From NCBI GenBank assembly GCA_964402985.1, contig CAYOET010000023.1, positions 1 to 24,818 on the forward strand: DNA of 24,818 bases, in the 5' to 3' direction. The notes below the pieces were generated by a model that had not been told where the DNA came from, made no database searches, and saw only the letters and a list, made by a program, of their open reading frames with translations. The translations under genes and the position numbers were made by a program. This document shows, piece after piece, positions 9,256-16,910 of this stretch (position 1 is its first letter; each line of letters begins with the position of its first letter). This DNA comes from JADYYB01 sp964402985 (GTDB taxonomy: Bacteria > Pseudomonadota > Alphaproteobacteria > Rhizobiales > Kaistiaceae).

Positions 9256-9259
9256 CTCC

Positions 9260-11104
9260 TCAAGGCGCGATGCCGACGCGCTGGGCCTTCTCCTGGTCGT
9301 ACCACCAGACGAGCGGGAAGGCGTAGGAGAAGCGCGGCAGCGGGTCGGGATGGCCGAAGCGGTCCCAATAGGCGATGCGATCAGCGCGCAGCGTCCAGCC
9401 GGGGACGATGTAGAAGTTCCAGGAGAGGACGCGGTCGAGGGCCTTGGTGGCGGCGACGAGCTCCGCGCGGTCGGGCGCGAAGACGATCTTCTCGATGAGA
9501 TGGTTGATCGCGGGATTGTCGATGCCGGCGTAGTTGCGCGAGCCCTGCTCGCTGGCGGATTCGGTGCCGAAGAAGAAGTACTGCTCGTTGCCGGGCGAGA
9601 GGCTCTGCCGCCAGCCCTGGTAGACGACGTCGTAGTCGAAGGCGCGGATGCGCGCGGTGTACTGCGAGGTGTCGACGGTGCGGATCTGGAAGTCGATGCC
9701 GATCTTGGCGAGCTCCTCCTTGTAGCGCAGCGCGTTGGCCTCGAACGTCGGCTGGGCGTTGAGGAACTCGACCGTCAGCTGCTGACCCTGGGCATTCACC
9801 AGCTGGTTGCCGCGCAGCGTGTAGCCGGCCTCGGTGAGGAGCTGGAGGGCGAGGCGAAGGTTGGCCCTGGTCTCTTCCGGCGTGCCGTTGATCGGGTTGG
9901 TGTAGTCGGTGGTGAAGACCTCGGGTGGGACCTGGTCGCGGACCTCGTTGAGGAGCTCCAGCTCGCGGCCCTGCGGGAGGCCCTCGGCCTCTAGCTCGAT
10001 GCCGTCGAAGAAGCTGTCGGGGCGGTAGTACTGGCCGAAGAAGAGGTCGCGGTTCAGAGTCTCGAAGGGAAAGGCGAGGACCAGAGCGCGGCGCACGCGG
10101 GCGTCCTGGAACTTCTCGCGGCGGAGATTGAAAATGTAGCCGAGCATCTCGCCGAAATCGATTTCCTTCTCGACCCATTCCTTCATCACGCGACCGTCGG
10201 TGACGGCGGAGAAGTTGTAGTCGTTGGCCCAGCGGCGGGCGATGTTCTCCCAGCGGAAGTCGAACTGGTCGGCCTTGAAGGCCTCGAAAAGCACCGTTTC
10301 GTCGAGATAGATCTCGTAGCGGAGCTCGTCGAAATTGTACTGGCCGACATTGACGTTGAGGTCGGCGCCCCAATAGTCGGGCACGCGCTCGTAGGAAATC
10401 GACCGGCCGGGATCGATCGACTTGACCCGATAGGGCCCGGAGCCGAGCGGCGGGTCGAGGCTGACCTCGTCCAAAGCGCGGCCCGCGAACCAGTGCTTGG
10501 GGAGGACCATGAGCTGGCCGACGATCTGCGGCAGCTCGCGGTTGCCGGTCTCGTCGAAGGTGAAGGTCACCTCGCGGGCGCCGGTCGCCTCGGCCTTGGT
10601 GACATGGGAATAGTATTCCGCGATGTCGGGGTTGTGCTCGCGCTGGATGTCAAAGGACCACACGACGTCGTCGGGGGTCACCGGCTGGCCGTCATGCCAG
10701 CGCGCGTCGGCGTTGAGCCGGTAGGTGACGGACGAATAGTCGGCGGGGTGGCGGAAGGCCTCGGCGAGGAGCCCGTATTGGGTCGAGGTCTCGTCGAGAT
10801 TGTCGGCCATCAGCGTCTCGTAGATGAGGCCGATGCCGGGGGCGAGGGAGCCCAGTTCGGGGATGACGTTGAGGGAGTCGAAGCCGGTCGAGAAGACGCC
10901 GAGGCGGGCAAGGCCGCCCTTGGGGGCGTCGGGGTTGACGTAGTCAAAATGATCGAACCCGGGCGGGTATTTCAGTTCCCCGATCAGCGTCGAGCCGTGC
11001 AGCCACTCGCCGGCGCCGTCCTGCGCCTCCGCCGTCGCGGCGAGACCGGCGAGGAGCGCCAGGCCGGCAGCAGCCGCAAGAAGGGGATGGTTGCGCATCG
11101 ACAT
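9260..11104 (-). CDS. yejA: Periplasmic peptide-binding protein of the Yej-type transporter
   Basis: This 614-residue family 5 extracellular solute-binding protein has a clear signal peptide: M-S-M-R-N-H, a hydrophobic Ala/Leu core, then A-T-A-E-A with cleavage likely after residue 27. The mature part carries family features such as F-D-H-F-D-Y-V-N-P-D-A-P-K-G-G, typical of YejA, and L-N-A-D-A-R-W-H-D-G-Q-P-V-T, typical of family 5. It would deliver oligopeptides, or microcin C-like peptide nucleotides, to YejBEF. Two starts are possible: ATG 11104, three bases after AGGAG, or ATG 11098, nine bases after it; the second has better spacing and would shorten the protein by two residues. It is the first gene of the operon and is followed by a strong hairpin. 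Confidence 0.93.
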   Translation of the reverse strand: MSMRNHPLLAAAAGLALLAGLAATAEAQDGAGEWLHGSTLIGELKYPPGFDHFDYVNPDAPKGGLARLGVFSTGFDSLNVIPELGSLAPGIGLIYETLMADNLDETSTQYGLLAEAFRHPADYSSVTYRLNADARWHDGQPVTPDDVVWSFDIQREHNPDIAEYYSHVTKAEATGAREVTFTFDETGNRELPQIVGQLMVLPKHWFAGRALDEVSLDPPLGSGPYRVKSIDPGRSISYERVPDYWGADLNVNVGQYNFDELRYEIYLDETVLFEAFKADQFDFRWENIARRWANDYNFSAVTDGRVMKEWVEKEIDFGEMLGYIFNLRREKFQDARVRRALVLAFPFETLNRDLFFGQYYRPDSFFDGIELEAEGLPQGRELELLNEVRDQVPPEVFTTDYTNPINGTPEETRANLRLALQLLTEAGYTLRGNQLVNAQGQQLTVEFLNAQPTFEANALRYKEELAKIGIDFQIRTVDTSQYTARIRAFDYDVVYQGWRQSLSPGNEQYFFFGTESASEQGSRNYAGIDNPAINHLIEKIVFAPDRAELVAATKALDRVLSWNFYIVPGWTLRADRIAYWDRFGHPDPLPRFSYAFPLVWWYDQEKAQRVGIAP

Positions 11105-11127
11105 ACTCTCCTCAGGGACCCCGGATT

Positions 11128-11133
11128 CTTATA
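11128..11133 (-). promoter_or_regulatory. Candidate -10 box of the yej operon promoter
   Basis: On the minus strand the sequence reads TATAAG, five of six bases of the consensus, about 24 bases before the yejA ATG. A -35 (TGGCAT, 18 bp upstream) is poor, so the call rests on the -10 and the position between the cytochrome terminator and yejA. Confidence 0.35.
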
Positions 11134-11253
11134 GTACCCGAGGTCGCGCAAATGCCACAGCGGGCCGCGGACATGACGCAAAATTAATCCCGCCGCGAGA
11201 GGCAGGCGGCGCTTCCGAGTTCGCGCTTAAGGGGTGATGTGGGCGGCAAACGA

Positions 11254-11279
11254 AAACGGCGGCCGAGAGGCCGCCGTTT
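11254..11279 (-). terminator. Rho-independent terminator of the dihaem cytochrome gene
   Basis: Perfect 11-base arms (11254-11264 and 11269-11279) surround a 4-base loop. On the minus strand the stem ends in TTTT, then CGTTTG. It lies 25 bases after the TAG of the cytochrome c gene and separates it from the yej operon. Confidence 0.8.
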
Positions 11280-11304
11280 CGAGTGCCGATAGCGCGTCGC
11301 GGCT

Positions 11305-12501
11305 CTAGGGGAGCGGGGCCGGCGTGGCGGCGAGCGAGCGGAGATAGGCGATAAGGTTGGCGCGGTCGGAGGCGCTCGGCAGCCCGCCGAAGCCCATCTT
11401 GGTGCCCGGGATATCGCCGCGCGGATTGGTCAGGAACGCGTCGAGCTTCTCGTAGGTCCAGGCCTCGCCCGCCGTTGCGAGCGCGGCGAAGGCCGGCGAG
11501 TAGGCGTAGCCGGCATGCGAGCCGATCACGCGGCCGACGATCTCGTAGAGGCCGGGGCCCACACGGTTGGTGCCCGAGGGGTCGAAGGTGTGGCAGGCGG
11601 CGCAGCGCGCCGACAGGGTCTGGCCGGCGGCGACATCAGCAGCGGCAATCGCGGCGCGGAGCTCGGCGTTGGGGCCGGCGCCGGCGGCGGGAGCGGCGGC
11701 CGGCGGAGCGGGAGCCGCGGACGGAGCCGGGGCGGCCGGAGGCGTCGCCTGCGCGAGCTGCGGAGCCATCGGCGGCGGCGCGGCCGGCGGAGCGGCGGTC
11801 ACGGGGCCGGGGGCCGGAGCCGGAACGGGCGGGGCCGAGGGCGGCTGTTCCACGACCGGCGGGGCGACAGGCGCGCCGCCGAGCGTGGCGAGGTAGGCGA
11901 CGAGATTGGCGCGCTCGGCGTCGTCCTTGACGCCGGCGAAGCCCATCTTGGTGCCCGGGATGTCGGCGCGCGGGTCGTAGAGGAAGTCGCCGAGGGCGGC
12001 GAGGGTCCACGTGTCGCCGGCGGTCTTATGGGCGGCGAAGGCCTCGGAGTAGGCATAGCCCTCGGCGCCGCCGATCACACGGCCGACGACGCCGAAGAGG
12101 TTCGGGCCAACGCGGTGCGGCTCGCCGGCGGCGAAGGTGTGACAGCCGCGGCAGCGGGCGAAGGTCGCCTCGCCGGCCGTGGCGTTGCCCGCCGTGACGA
12201 GCGCCGCGAAGGCGTCACCGGTGGCGGGAGCGCCGCCAGCGGCCGGGGCCGCGGGGGCGGCGGGGGTAGCCGGCGCGGCCGGTGTGGCCGGGGCCTGGGC
12301 AACCTCAACCGGGGCGGCCGGCACGGCGGGAGCAGCCGGTGTCGCGGCCGGGGTGTGGGCGGCGCTGGACTCGACGACCGCTCCGTGCTCACCGCCGGCG
12401 TCGGTGCCGTAGATCTCCTCAGAGACGATGTAGATGGCAAGGACCGCCATGGCCGTCCCGAGGACTGCGCCGGCGATCTTGTTCACGGTGTAGAATTGCA
12501 T
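11305..12501 (-). CDS. Membrane-anchored tandem dihaem cytochrome c
   Basis: This 398-residue protein starts M-Q-F-Y-T-V-N-K at 12501, although the frame is open much further upstream into kdsB. One uncleaved helix (about 9-27) anchors it in the inner membrane with the rest periplasmic. An Ala/Pro-rich linker (48-93) leads to cytochrome domain 1 with C-R-G-C-H at 117-121 and axial Met186 (G-T-K-M-G-F). A second Pro/Ala-rich linker (about 209-275) leads to domain 2 with C-A-A-C-H at 300-304 and Met369 in the same G-T-K-M-G-F. The domains are clearly related (both have R-V-G-P, G-Y-A-Y-S, P-G-T-K-M-G-F and R-A-N-L). They resemble class I cytochromes of the CycM/c552 type that pass electrons from the bc1 complex to terminal oxidases. 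Homologues I know beside kdsB have one domain. Confidence 0.88.
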   Translation of the reverse strand: MQFYTVNKIAGAVLGTAMAVLAIYIVSEEIYGTDAGGEHGAVVESSAAHTPAATPAAPAVPAAPVEVAQAPATPAAPATPAAPAAPAAGGAPATGDAFAALVTAGNATAGEATFARCRGCHTFAAGEPHRVGPNLFGVVGRVIGGAEGYAYSEAFAAHKTAGDTWTLAALGDFLYDPRADIPGTKMGFAGVKDDAERANLVAYLATLGGAPVAPPVVEQPPSAPPVPAPAPGPVTAAPPAAPPPMAPQLAQATPPAAPAPSAAPAPPAAAPAAGAGPNAELRAAIAAADVAAGQTLSARCAACHTFDPSGTNRVGPGLYEIVGRVIGSHAGYAYSPAFAALATAGEAWTYEKLDAFLTNPRGDIPGTKMGFGGLPSASDRANLIAYLRSLAATPAPLP

Positions 12502-12684
12502 CCTTCGGCTCCGTCTCGGGCTCGCTGCGGGGCGGATTGTGGCCAGACTGACACGATCCCCCATCGAGCCAGCCGTGGAAAGCGCGCGGAAACTACAAGT
12601 TTTCCAAGCTGCCGTGCAATAACATAAGAAGCGCCGCGACAATCTACCCGCGCCGCGCTCCCTCGGTTTTCCCAGCCTTTCTGA

Positions 12685-13422
12685 ATGACCTCCGATCGTG
12701 TCCTCATCGTGATCCCGGCCCGCATGGCAGCAAGCCGCCTGCCCGGCAAGCCGATGGCCGATATCGGCGGGGAACCGATGATTGTCCATGTGTGGCGGCG
12801 GGCGATCGCCGCGCAGCTCGGCGAGGTGCTGGTGGCGACCGACAGCGAGGAGATCGCGCGGGCGGTGAAAGCGGCCGGAGGCAAGGCGCGGCTCAGCGCG
12901 CGGCCGCACGAGAACGGGTCCTCGCGGGTCGAGGAGGCGGTCGCGGGATACGATCCGCTCGGTCGGGTCGAGGTGGTGGTCAACCTCCAGGGCGACCTGC
13001 CGACGATTGCGCCGCAGTCGATCCGCGCGTGTCTGACGCCACTCGCGGATCGCGCGGTGGACATCGCAACGCTGACGACCGAGATCACCCGCGAAGAAGA
13101 GCGCGACAACCCCAATGTCGTGAAGATCGCAGGTAGCCCGGTCGGGCCGGATCGGCTGCGGGCGCTCTATTTCAGCCGCGCGCGCATCCCCGCCGGGCCG
13201 GGGCCGCACTATCATCACATCGGCATCTACGCCTACCGCCGGGCGGTGCTCACGCGCTATGTGCGCCTGCCGCAAAGCCCGCTCGAGCTGCAGGAAAAGC
13301 TCGAGCAGCTCCGCGCGCTCGAGGCGGGGATGCGGATCGACGCGGCGATCGTTGACGCGGTTCCCCTCGGTGTCGATACTCCCGACGACCTCGAGCGTGC
13401 CCGCGCGCTTCTGGCGCGGTAA
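12685..13422 (+). CDS. kdsB: 3-deoxy-manno-octulosonate cytidylyltransferase (CMP-Kdo synthetase)
   Basis: This 245-residue cytoplasmic enzyme activates Kdo with CTP to CMP-Kdo, which is needed for the lipopolysaccharide inner core. Length fits the family (about 248). The nucleotide site I-P-A-R-M-A-A-S-R-L-P-G-K-P is at 10-23, the metal and CMP region N-L-Q-G-D-L-P at 100-106, H-I-G-I-Y-A-Y in the second half, and G-V-D-T-P-D-D-L-E-R-A near the end. Where many homologues have S-G-T-E/D-R, this protein has N-G-S-S-R (77-81), a mild change near the sugar site. It is divergent from the cytochrome gene across 183 bp that must carry both promoters. The pheA gene follows after 19 bp, so both are likely one transcript. 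Confidence 0.93.
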   Translation: MTSDRVLIVIPARMAASRLPGKPMADIGGEPMIVHVWRRAIAAQLGEVLVATDSEEIARAVKAAGGKARLSARPHENGSSRVEEAVAGYDPLGRVEVVVNLQGDLPTIAPQSIRACLTPLADRAVDIATLTTEITREEERDNPNVVKIAGSPVGPDRLRALYFSRARIPAGPGPHYHHIGIYAYRRAVLTRYVRLPQSPLELQEKLEQLRALEAGMRIDAAIVDAVPLGVDTPDDLERARALLAR

Positions 13423-13441
13423 CCCAGCAAAAGTCCCCGAC

Positions 13442-14311
13442 ATGACGAAGAAAGTGGTTTTCCAGGGCGAGCCTGGATCGAACTCGCATCTGGCTTGCAA
13501 CCAGGCGCTCCCCGACTACACGGCGGTGCCGTGCTTGACCTTCGAGGACTGCTTTGGCGCGCTCGCCCGCGGCGAGGCCGAACTCGGGATGATCCCGATC
13601 GAGAACTCGCTCGCCGGCCGCGTGGCGGACATCCACCATCTCCTCCCGACTTCGGGGCTGCACATCATCGGCGAGTTCTTCCTGCCGATCCGCTTTCAGC
13701 TGATGGCGGTCAAGGGCGCCAAGATCGGCGAAATCAAGACGGTGCACAGCCACGTCCACGCGCTCGGCCAGTGCCGGAAGATCATCCGCGAGCATGGCTG
13801 GAAGGCGATGGTCGAGGCCGACACCGCGGGCGCCGCGCGCGAAATCGCCGAGCGCGGGGACCGCACCCAGGCCGCGCTCGCGCCGCGCCTCGCGGCCGAA
13901 CTCTACGGGCTCGGCATCCTCGCCGAGGACGTCGAGGACGCCGACCACAACACGACGCGCTTCATCCTGCTCTCGCGCGAAAGGAAGGAGGCGCCGGCCG
14001 GCAGCGGGCCGGTGATCACCACGTTCGTGTTCCGGGTGCGCAACGTGCCGGCCGCGCTCTACAAGGCGATGGGAGGGTTCGCGACCAACGGCGTTAACAT
14101 GACCAAGCTTGAATCCTACCAGCTCGAGGGCCAATTCTTCGCTTCGCAGTTCTACGCCGACGTCGAAGGCCACCCGGAAGATCGCCCGCTCAAGCTGGCC
14201 CTCGAGGAGCTGGCCTTCTTCTCGGCCGAACTGACGGTTCTCGGCGTCTATCCGGCGAGCCCGTTCCGCGAGCATATCCGCGAGCCGGCGCCGGCTTCCG
14301 GCCGCAGTTGA
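13442..14311 (+). CDS. pheA: Prephenate dehydratase
   Basis: This 289-residue protein converts prephenate to phenylpyruvate in phenylalanine synthesis. The start M-T-K-K-V-V-F-Q-G-E-P-G-S-N-S is the first sensible one after kdsB, and the frame open before it overlaps kdsB. The periplasmic-binding-like catalytic region holds M-I-P-I-E-N-S-L-A-G-R (50-60) and the catalytic T-R-F at 172-174. A C-terminal ACT domain (from about 191) with G-V-N-M-T-K-L-E-S-Y-Q gives feedback control by phenylalanine; the usual E-S-R-P reads E-S-Y-Q here. There is no chorismate mutase domain, so it is the single-function type found in alphaproteobacteria. It lies 19 bp after kdsB and 146 bp before infC. Confidence 0.94.
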   Translation: MTKKVVFQGEPGSNSHLACNQALPDYTAVPCLTFEDCFGALARGEAELGMIPIENSLAGRVADIHHLLPTSGLHIIGEFFLPIRFQLMAVKGAKIGEIKTVHSHVHALGQCRKIIREHGWKAMVEADTAGAAREIAERGDRTQAALAPRLAAELYGLGILAEDVEDADHNTTRFILLSRERKEAPAGSGPVITTFVFRVRNVPAALYKAMGGFATNGVNMTKLESYQLEGQFFASQFYADVEGHPEDRPLKLALEELAFFSAELTVLGVYPASPFREHIREPAPASGRS

Positions 14312-14362
14312 CTCGCCGGGGGAATAACCGAATCCTCACTCTGGCCGAGGGCGAATGCGCGT

Positions 14363-14378
14363 GGGGGAAGCTTTCCCC
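14363..14378 (+). other. Short palindrome between pheA and infC
   Basis: A 16-base palindrome with AAGCTT at its centre, one G-T pair and four flanking G-C pairs. It could be a weak end signal for pheA or part of an operator. It is not a clear terminator, as only a few Ts follow after GGCGGGA. Confidence 0.3.
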
Positions 14379-14400
14379 GGCGGGATTTGTTATTGGCAGT

Positions 14401-14425
14401 GCTGGCGGCGCGAAGGCGCGCCAGC
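14401..14425 (+). other. Hairpin in the infC leader
   Basis: A six-base stem closes on AAGG, extended by three more pairs after a 3-base bulge. It ends 18 bases before the infC Shine-Dalgarno. It may shape the leader of the autoregulated infC message; that role is inferred. Confidence 0.35.
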
Positions 14426-14457
14426 GCATCGGTTGAAACAACGAAGGAGAGCGACAC

Positions 14458-14994
14458 ATTCGTCGTCCGCACAGAGCTACGGCCCCTACCAAAGAGGGTC
14501 CGCGCGTCAACAACGAGATTCAGTCCCGCGACGTCCAGTTGATCGACGAGAACGGCGTCAACAAGGGCAAGATCGCGATCTACGAAGCGGTCAGGATGGC
14601 CAACGAGCTGGGCATGGATCTGGTCGAGATCTCGCCCAACGCCGATCCGCCGGTCGCCAAGATCATGGATTTCGGCCGCTTCAAGTACCAGAACCAGAAG
14701 AAGGCCGCCGAGGCCAAGAAAAAGCAGAAGGCCGTCGAGATCAAGGAGATCAAGATGCGCCCGAACATCGACACCCACGATTACGAGGTGAAGATGAGGT
14801 CGATGCGGCGCTTCTTCGAAGAAGGCGACAAGGTCAAGGTCACGCTGCGCTTCCGCGGCCGCGAGATGGCGCACCAGGAGCTGGGCGCGAAGCTTCTCGA
14901 ACAGGTCAAGGCAGAGATCGCCGTCGAGGCCAAGGTCGAGTCCGAGCCGCGTCTCGAAGGCCGGCAGATGACGATGGTGCTGGCGCCGCGCTAG
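14458..14994 (+). CDS. infC: Translation initiation factor IF-3, ATT start codon
   Basis: This 178-residue IF-3 binds the 30S subunit, keeps it apart from 50S and checks the initiator tRNA and start codon. No ATG, GTG or TTG gives the full N-terminus. The frame is closed by TGA at 14434-14436, and the conserved start R-R-P-H-R-A-T-A-P-T-K-E-G-P-R-V-N-N-E-I follows directly after ATT at 14458. A strong Shine-Dalgarno, AAGGAGAG (14444-14451), lies six bases before this ATT. Infrequent AUU starts are the known way IF-3 represses its own synthesis. A start at the internal TTG 14539 would remove the first 27 residues of the N-terminal domain. The gene is not next to rpmI-rplT, which lie 4.4 kb downstream. 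Confidence 0.92.
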   Translation: MRRPHRATAPTKEGPRVNNEIQSRDVQLIDENGVNKGKIAIYEAVRMANELGMDLVEISPNADPPVAKIMDFGRFKYQNQKKAAEAKKKQKAVEIKEIKMRPNIDTHDYEVKMRSMRRFFEEGDKVKVTLRFRGREMAHQELGAKLLEQVKAEIAVEAKVESEPRLEGRQMTMVLAPR

Positions 14995-15072
14995 GCGGCC
15001 GGCACCACGCCCAATTCCCGGCAGGCCGGCGTGGCCGACCTGCCCCGGACCTCCGCCCCAGGGACTGCAGCG

Positions 15073-15782
15073 GTGAGTTCTCCAGCCTCGGACCTCAAGG
15101 ACTGGCGCGGGGCTCCTGCACCCGAGCGCGTGACGCTCGAGGGACGCTATGCCGGATCGAGCCGCTGGACCCGCTCCGTCATGGCGATGCGCTCTTCGCC
15201 TCGGCGTCCGCGCTGGGCGCGGACGAGCGGTTTCGCTTCCTGTTCGATGAGCCGCCCGCCGACCGGGCCGCGATCGATGCGTGGCTGGCGAGGGCGGCGG
15301 CGAGCGGCGATCCGTTGTTCTGGGCGGTCGTCGACCGGGCGAGCGGCCGGGCCGAGGGACGGCAAGCACTGATGCGCATCGACCGGACGCACGGCGTCAT
15401 CGAGATCGGCAACATCCTGTGGGGGCCGGCGATCGCGCGGACGCGGGTGGCGACAGAGGCGCTGTTCCTCACCGCGACCTATGTTTTCGAGACGCTCGGC
15501 TACCGGCGCTTCGAATGGAAATGCGACGACGAAAACGAGCCCTCGAAGCGGGCGGCGATGCGCTTCGGTTTCAGCTTCGAGGGCGTCTTCCGGCAGCACA
15601 TGGTGGTCAAGGGCCGCAACCGCGACACCGCGTGGTTCGCCATGCTCGACGCCGACTGGCCACGCATTCGCCGGAGCTTCGAGGCGTGGCTCGCGCGAGA
15701 GAATTTCGACGCGGACGGGCGTCAGCTGACGCGACTGGACGTCCTCGCCCGAGCCTCTTGTCCCGCCCGATCGGAAGACTAG
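15073..15782 (+). pseudogene. GNAT-family N-acetyltransferase, apparent one-base frameshift
   Basis: The C-terminal 200 or so residues are a RimJ/RimL-like GNAT acetyltransferase: I-E-P-L-D-P-L-R-H-G-D-A-L-F, then V-I-E-I-G-N-I-L-W-G-P-A-I-A-R-T, V-A-T-E-A-L-F-L, F-E-W-K-C-D-D-E-N-E-P-S-K-R-A-A, and G-V-F-R-Q-H-M-V-V-K-G-R-N-R-D-T-A-W-F. That frame has no start codon before the domain. The usual N-terminus (D-L-K-D-W ... P-E-R-V-T-L-E-G-R-Y) is in another frame from GTG 15073 (or 15031) to TAT 15148-15150. Adding one base after that codon would join the two as G-R-Y-x-R-I-E-P-L-D. The gene is thus either broken, read through by a -1 shift, or carries a sequencing error. It lies 78 bp after infC. 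Substrate unknown. Confidence 0.75.
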
Positions 15783-15792
15783 TCTCCCTGTC

Positions 15793-16140
15793 GTGTCCAC
15801 CCGCCCTCTCCTTCGCAACGTCGCGGTCTGGCTGATGCTGCTCGGCATGCTTGCCCTCGTCGGCCACGCCACCGCGATGGCGGCCGGAATCGACCAGTGC
15901 CTCGATCCGGATACTCACCGCGTCCATCAGGAGATGGCAGCTCCCGACGAGGCAAGCGGCAACACGGCTTGGCATCATTCGACCGCGGCGAGCGGGCCGT
16001 GCTGCATCGGAGCGTGCCTGGTGGCGATCGTTGCCGAGGGGGGCGAACTCATGGGCAAGCCGGCACACCCGTTCGTGCCTTTGCTGCCGGCGCCCTCGGG
16101 ACACCGTCCGGGCGGGGTCGAGCGGCCGCCGCGCGCCTAG
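15793..16140 (+). CDS. Small exported protein with Cys/His cluster, hypothetical
   Basis: This 115-residue protein of unknown function reads from a GTG. Residues 8-30 form a hydrophobic segment ending A-T-A-M-A-A-G, a likely signal peptide or anchor. The rest is small and carries C36, H61-H62 and C70-C71-C75 (G-P-C-C-I-G-A-C-L), followed by a second mildly hydrophobic stretch and a Pro-rich tail. The layout recalls small DUF2946-type proteins found near copper genes, but I cannot assign that family with confidence. It starts 10 bp after the acetyltransferase stop and ends 62 bp before the DUF305 gene, also exported and with metal-binding features, so a shared periplasmic metal role is plausible but unproven. 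The ribosome-binding site is weak. Confidence 0.6.
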   Translation: MSTRPLLRNVAVWLMLLGMLALVGHATAMAAGIDQCLDPDTHRVHQEMAAPDEASGNTAWHHSTAASGPCCIGACLVAIVAEGGELMGKPAHPFVPLLPAPSGHRPGGVERPPRA

Positions 16141-16202
16141 CGAAGCGGGCTTTCACTCGATCCGTCATCGCTCATCCGCTCTTCGGAGCGTGGGAGGTTT
16201 CC

Positions 16203-16895
16203 TTGAAGATTCAGACGCTTGCCGCCCTTGGCGGCCTCATCGCCATGCCGCTCCTCGCCTTCGCGCAGGGGGTGGACATGCCCGGAATGAACCACGCGCC
16301 GGCAGGTCCGGCGCCGGCCCCAGGCTCGGCGCAGGTCGCGCTCGCCGCGGTCAACGACAAGATGATGACCGACATGACGATCGCCTTCACCGACGACGCC
16401 GACCGTGACTTCGTCCTCATGATGATCCCCCACCATCAGGGCGCGATCGATATGGCGAAAGTCGAGCTCGAACACGGCACCGACCCCGAGATCCGGGCGC
16501 TCGCCGAAGCGATCGTCGCCGCCCAGGAGACCGAGATCGCGGCGATGCAGGCGTGGCTCTCGCGGCGCGCCGAGGCGGCGCCGGCGGACTACCAGTTCGA
16601 GCTGGTCGAGCCGGTAACGCGCGGCGAGCGAGGCGTGGTGCGCTTCGCCGTCCGCGTCACCGCCAACGGCCAGCCGGTGCCCGACGCCACCATCTCGGCG
16701 GTGGAGTTCGACATGAGCCCGCAGGGCATGGCGCATAGCAGCGACATCAAGGCCGGCGCGCGTGGCGCGGACGGAACGCAGAGCTTCGAGGTGGTGCCCG
16801 AGATGGGAGGACGCTGGCAGGCGATGCTGCGCGCCGAGGTACCCGGCGCCGCCGGTACGATCCGTGGCAACCTGATCGTGCCGGTCCCGCAGTAG
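16203..16895 (+). CDS. Exported DUF305 domain fused to a FixH/YtkA-like domain
   Basis: This 230-residue protein starts at TTG 16203, five bases after GGGAGG (16192-16197). The frame stays open upstream, but the signal peptide begins here: K-I-Q-T-L-A-A-L, hydrophobic core, cleavage near A-F-A-Q (19-22). Next comes a Met/His motif D-M-P-G-M-N-H (25-31) and a DUF305 four-helix domain (about 45-120) with M-M-I-P-H-H-Q-G-A-I-D-M-A (73-85), of the ferritin-like type linked to copper handling. The C-terminal half (about 135-227) is a beta-sandwich-like segment resembling FixH/YtkA (V-R-F-A-V-R-V-T ... G-Q-P-V-P-D-A-T-I-S, then G-G-R-W-Q-A-M). Role: probable periplasmic metal binding or delivery; the substrate is inferred. 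Confidence 0.85.
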   Translation: MKIQTLAALGGLIAMPLLAFAQGVDMPGMNHAPAGPAPAPGSAQVALAAVNDKMMTDMTIAFTDDADRDFVLMMIPHHQGAIDMAKVELEHGTDPEIRALAEAIVAAQETEIAAMQAWLSRRAEAAPADYQFELVEPVTRGERGVVRFAVRVTANGQPVPDATISAVEFDMSPQGMAHSSDIKAGARGADGTQSFEVVPEMGGRWQAMLRAEVPGAAGTIRGNLIVPVPQ

Positions 16896-16910
16896 CGATG
16901 GGCCCGCGGC

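Noticed and set aside
11660..12360. Low-complexity GC repeats as a DNA repeat array
   Set aside because: They are the coding sequence for the Pro/Ala-rich linkers of the dihaem cytochrome, in frame throughout.
11305..13500. A 731-residue single protein covering the cytochrome and the region antisense to kdsB and pheA
   Set aside because: The part before M-Q-F-Y-T-V-N-K is the shadow of kdsB; the membrane anchor immediately after that Met marks the true start.
14539..14994. TTG 14539 as the infC start
   Set aside because: It would remove conserved N-terminal residues that are present in frame from ATT 14458 behind a strong Shine-Dalgarno.
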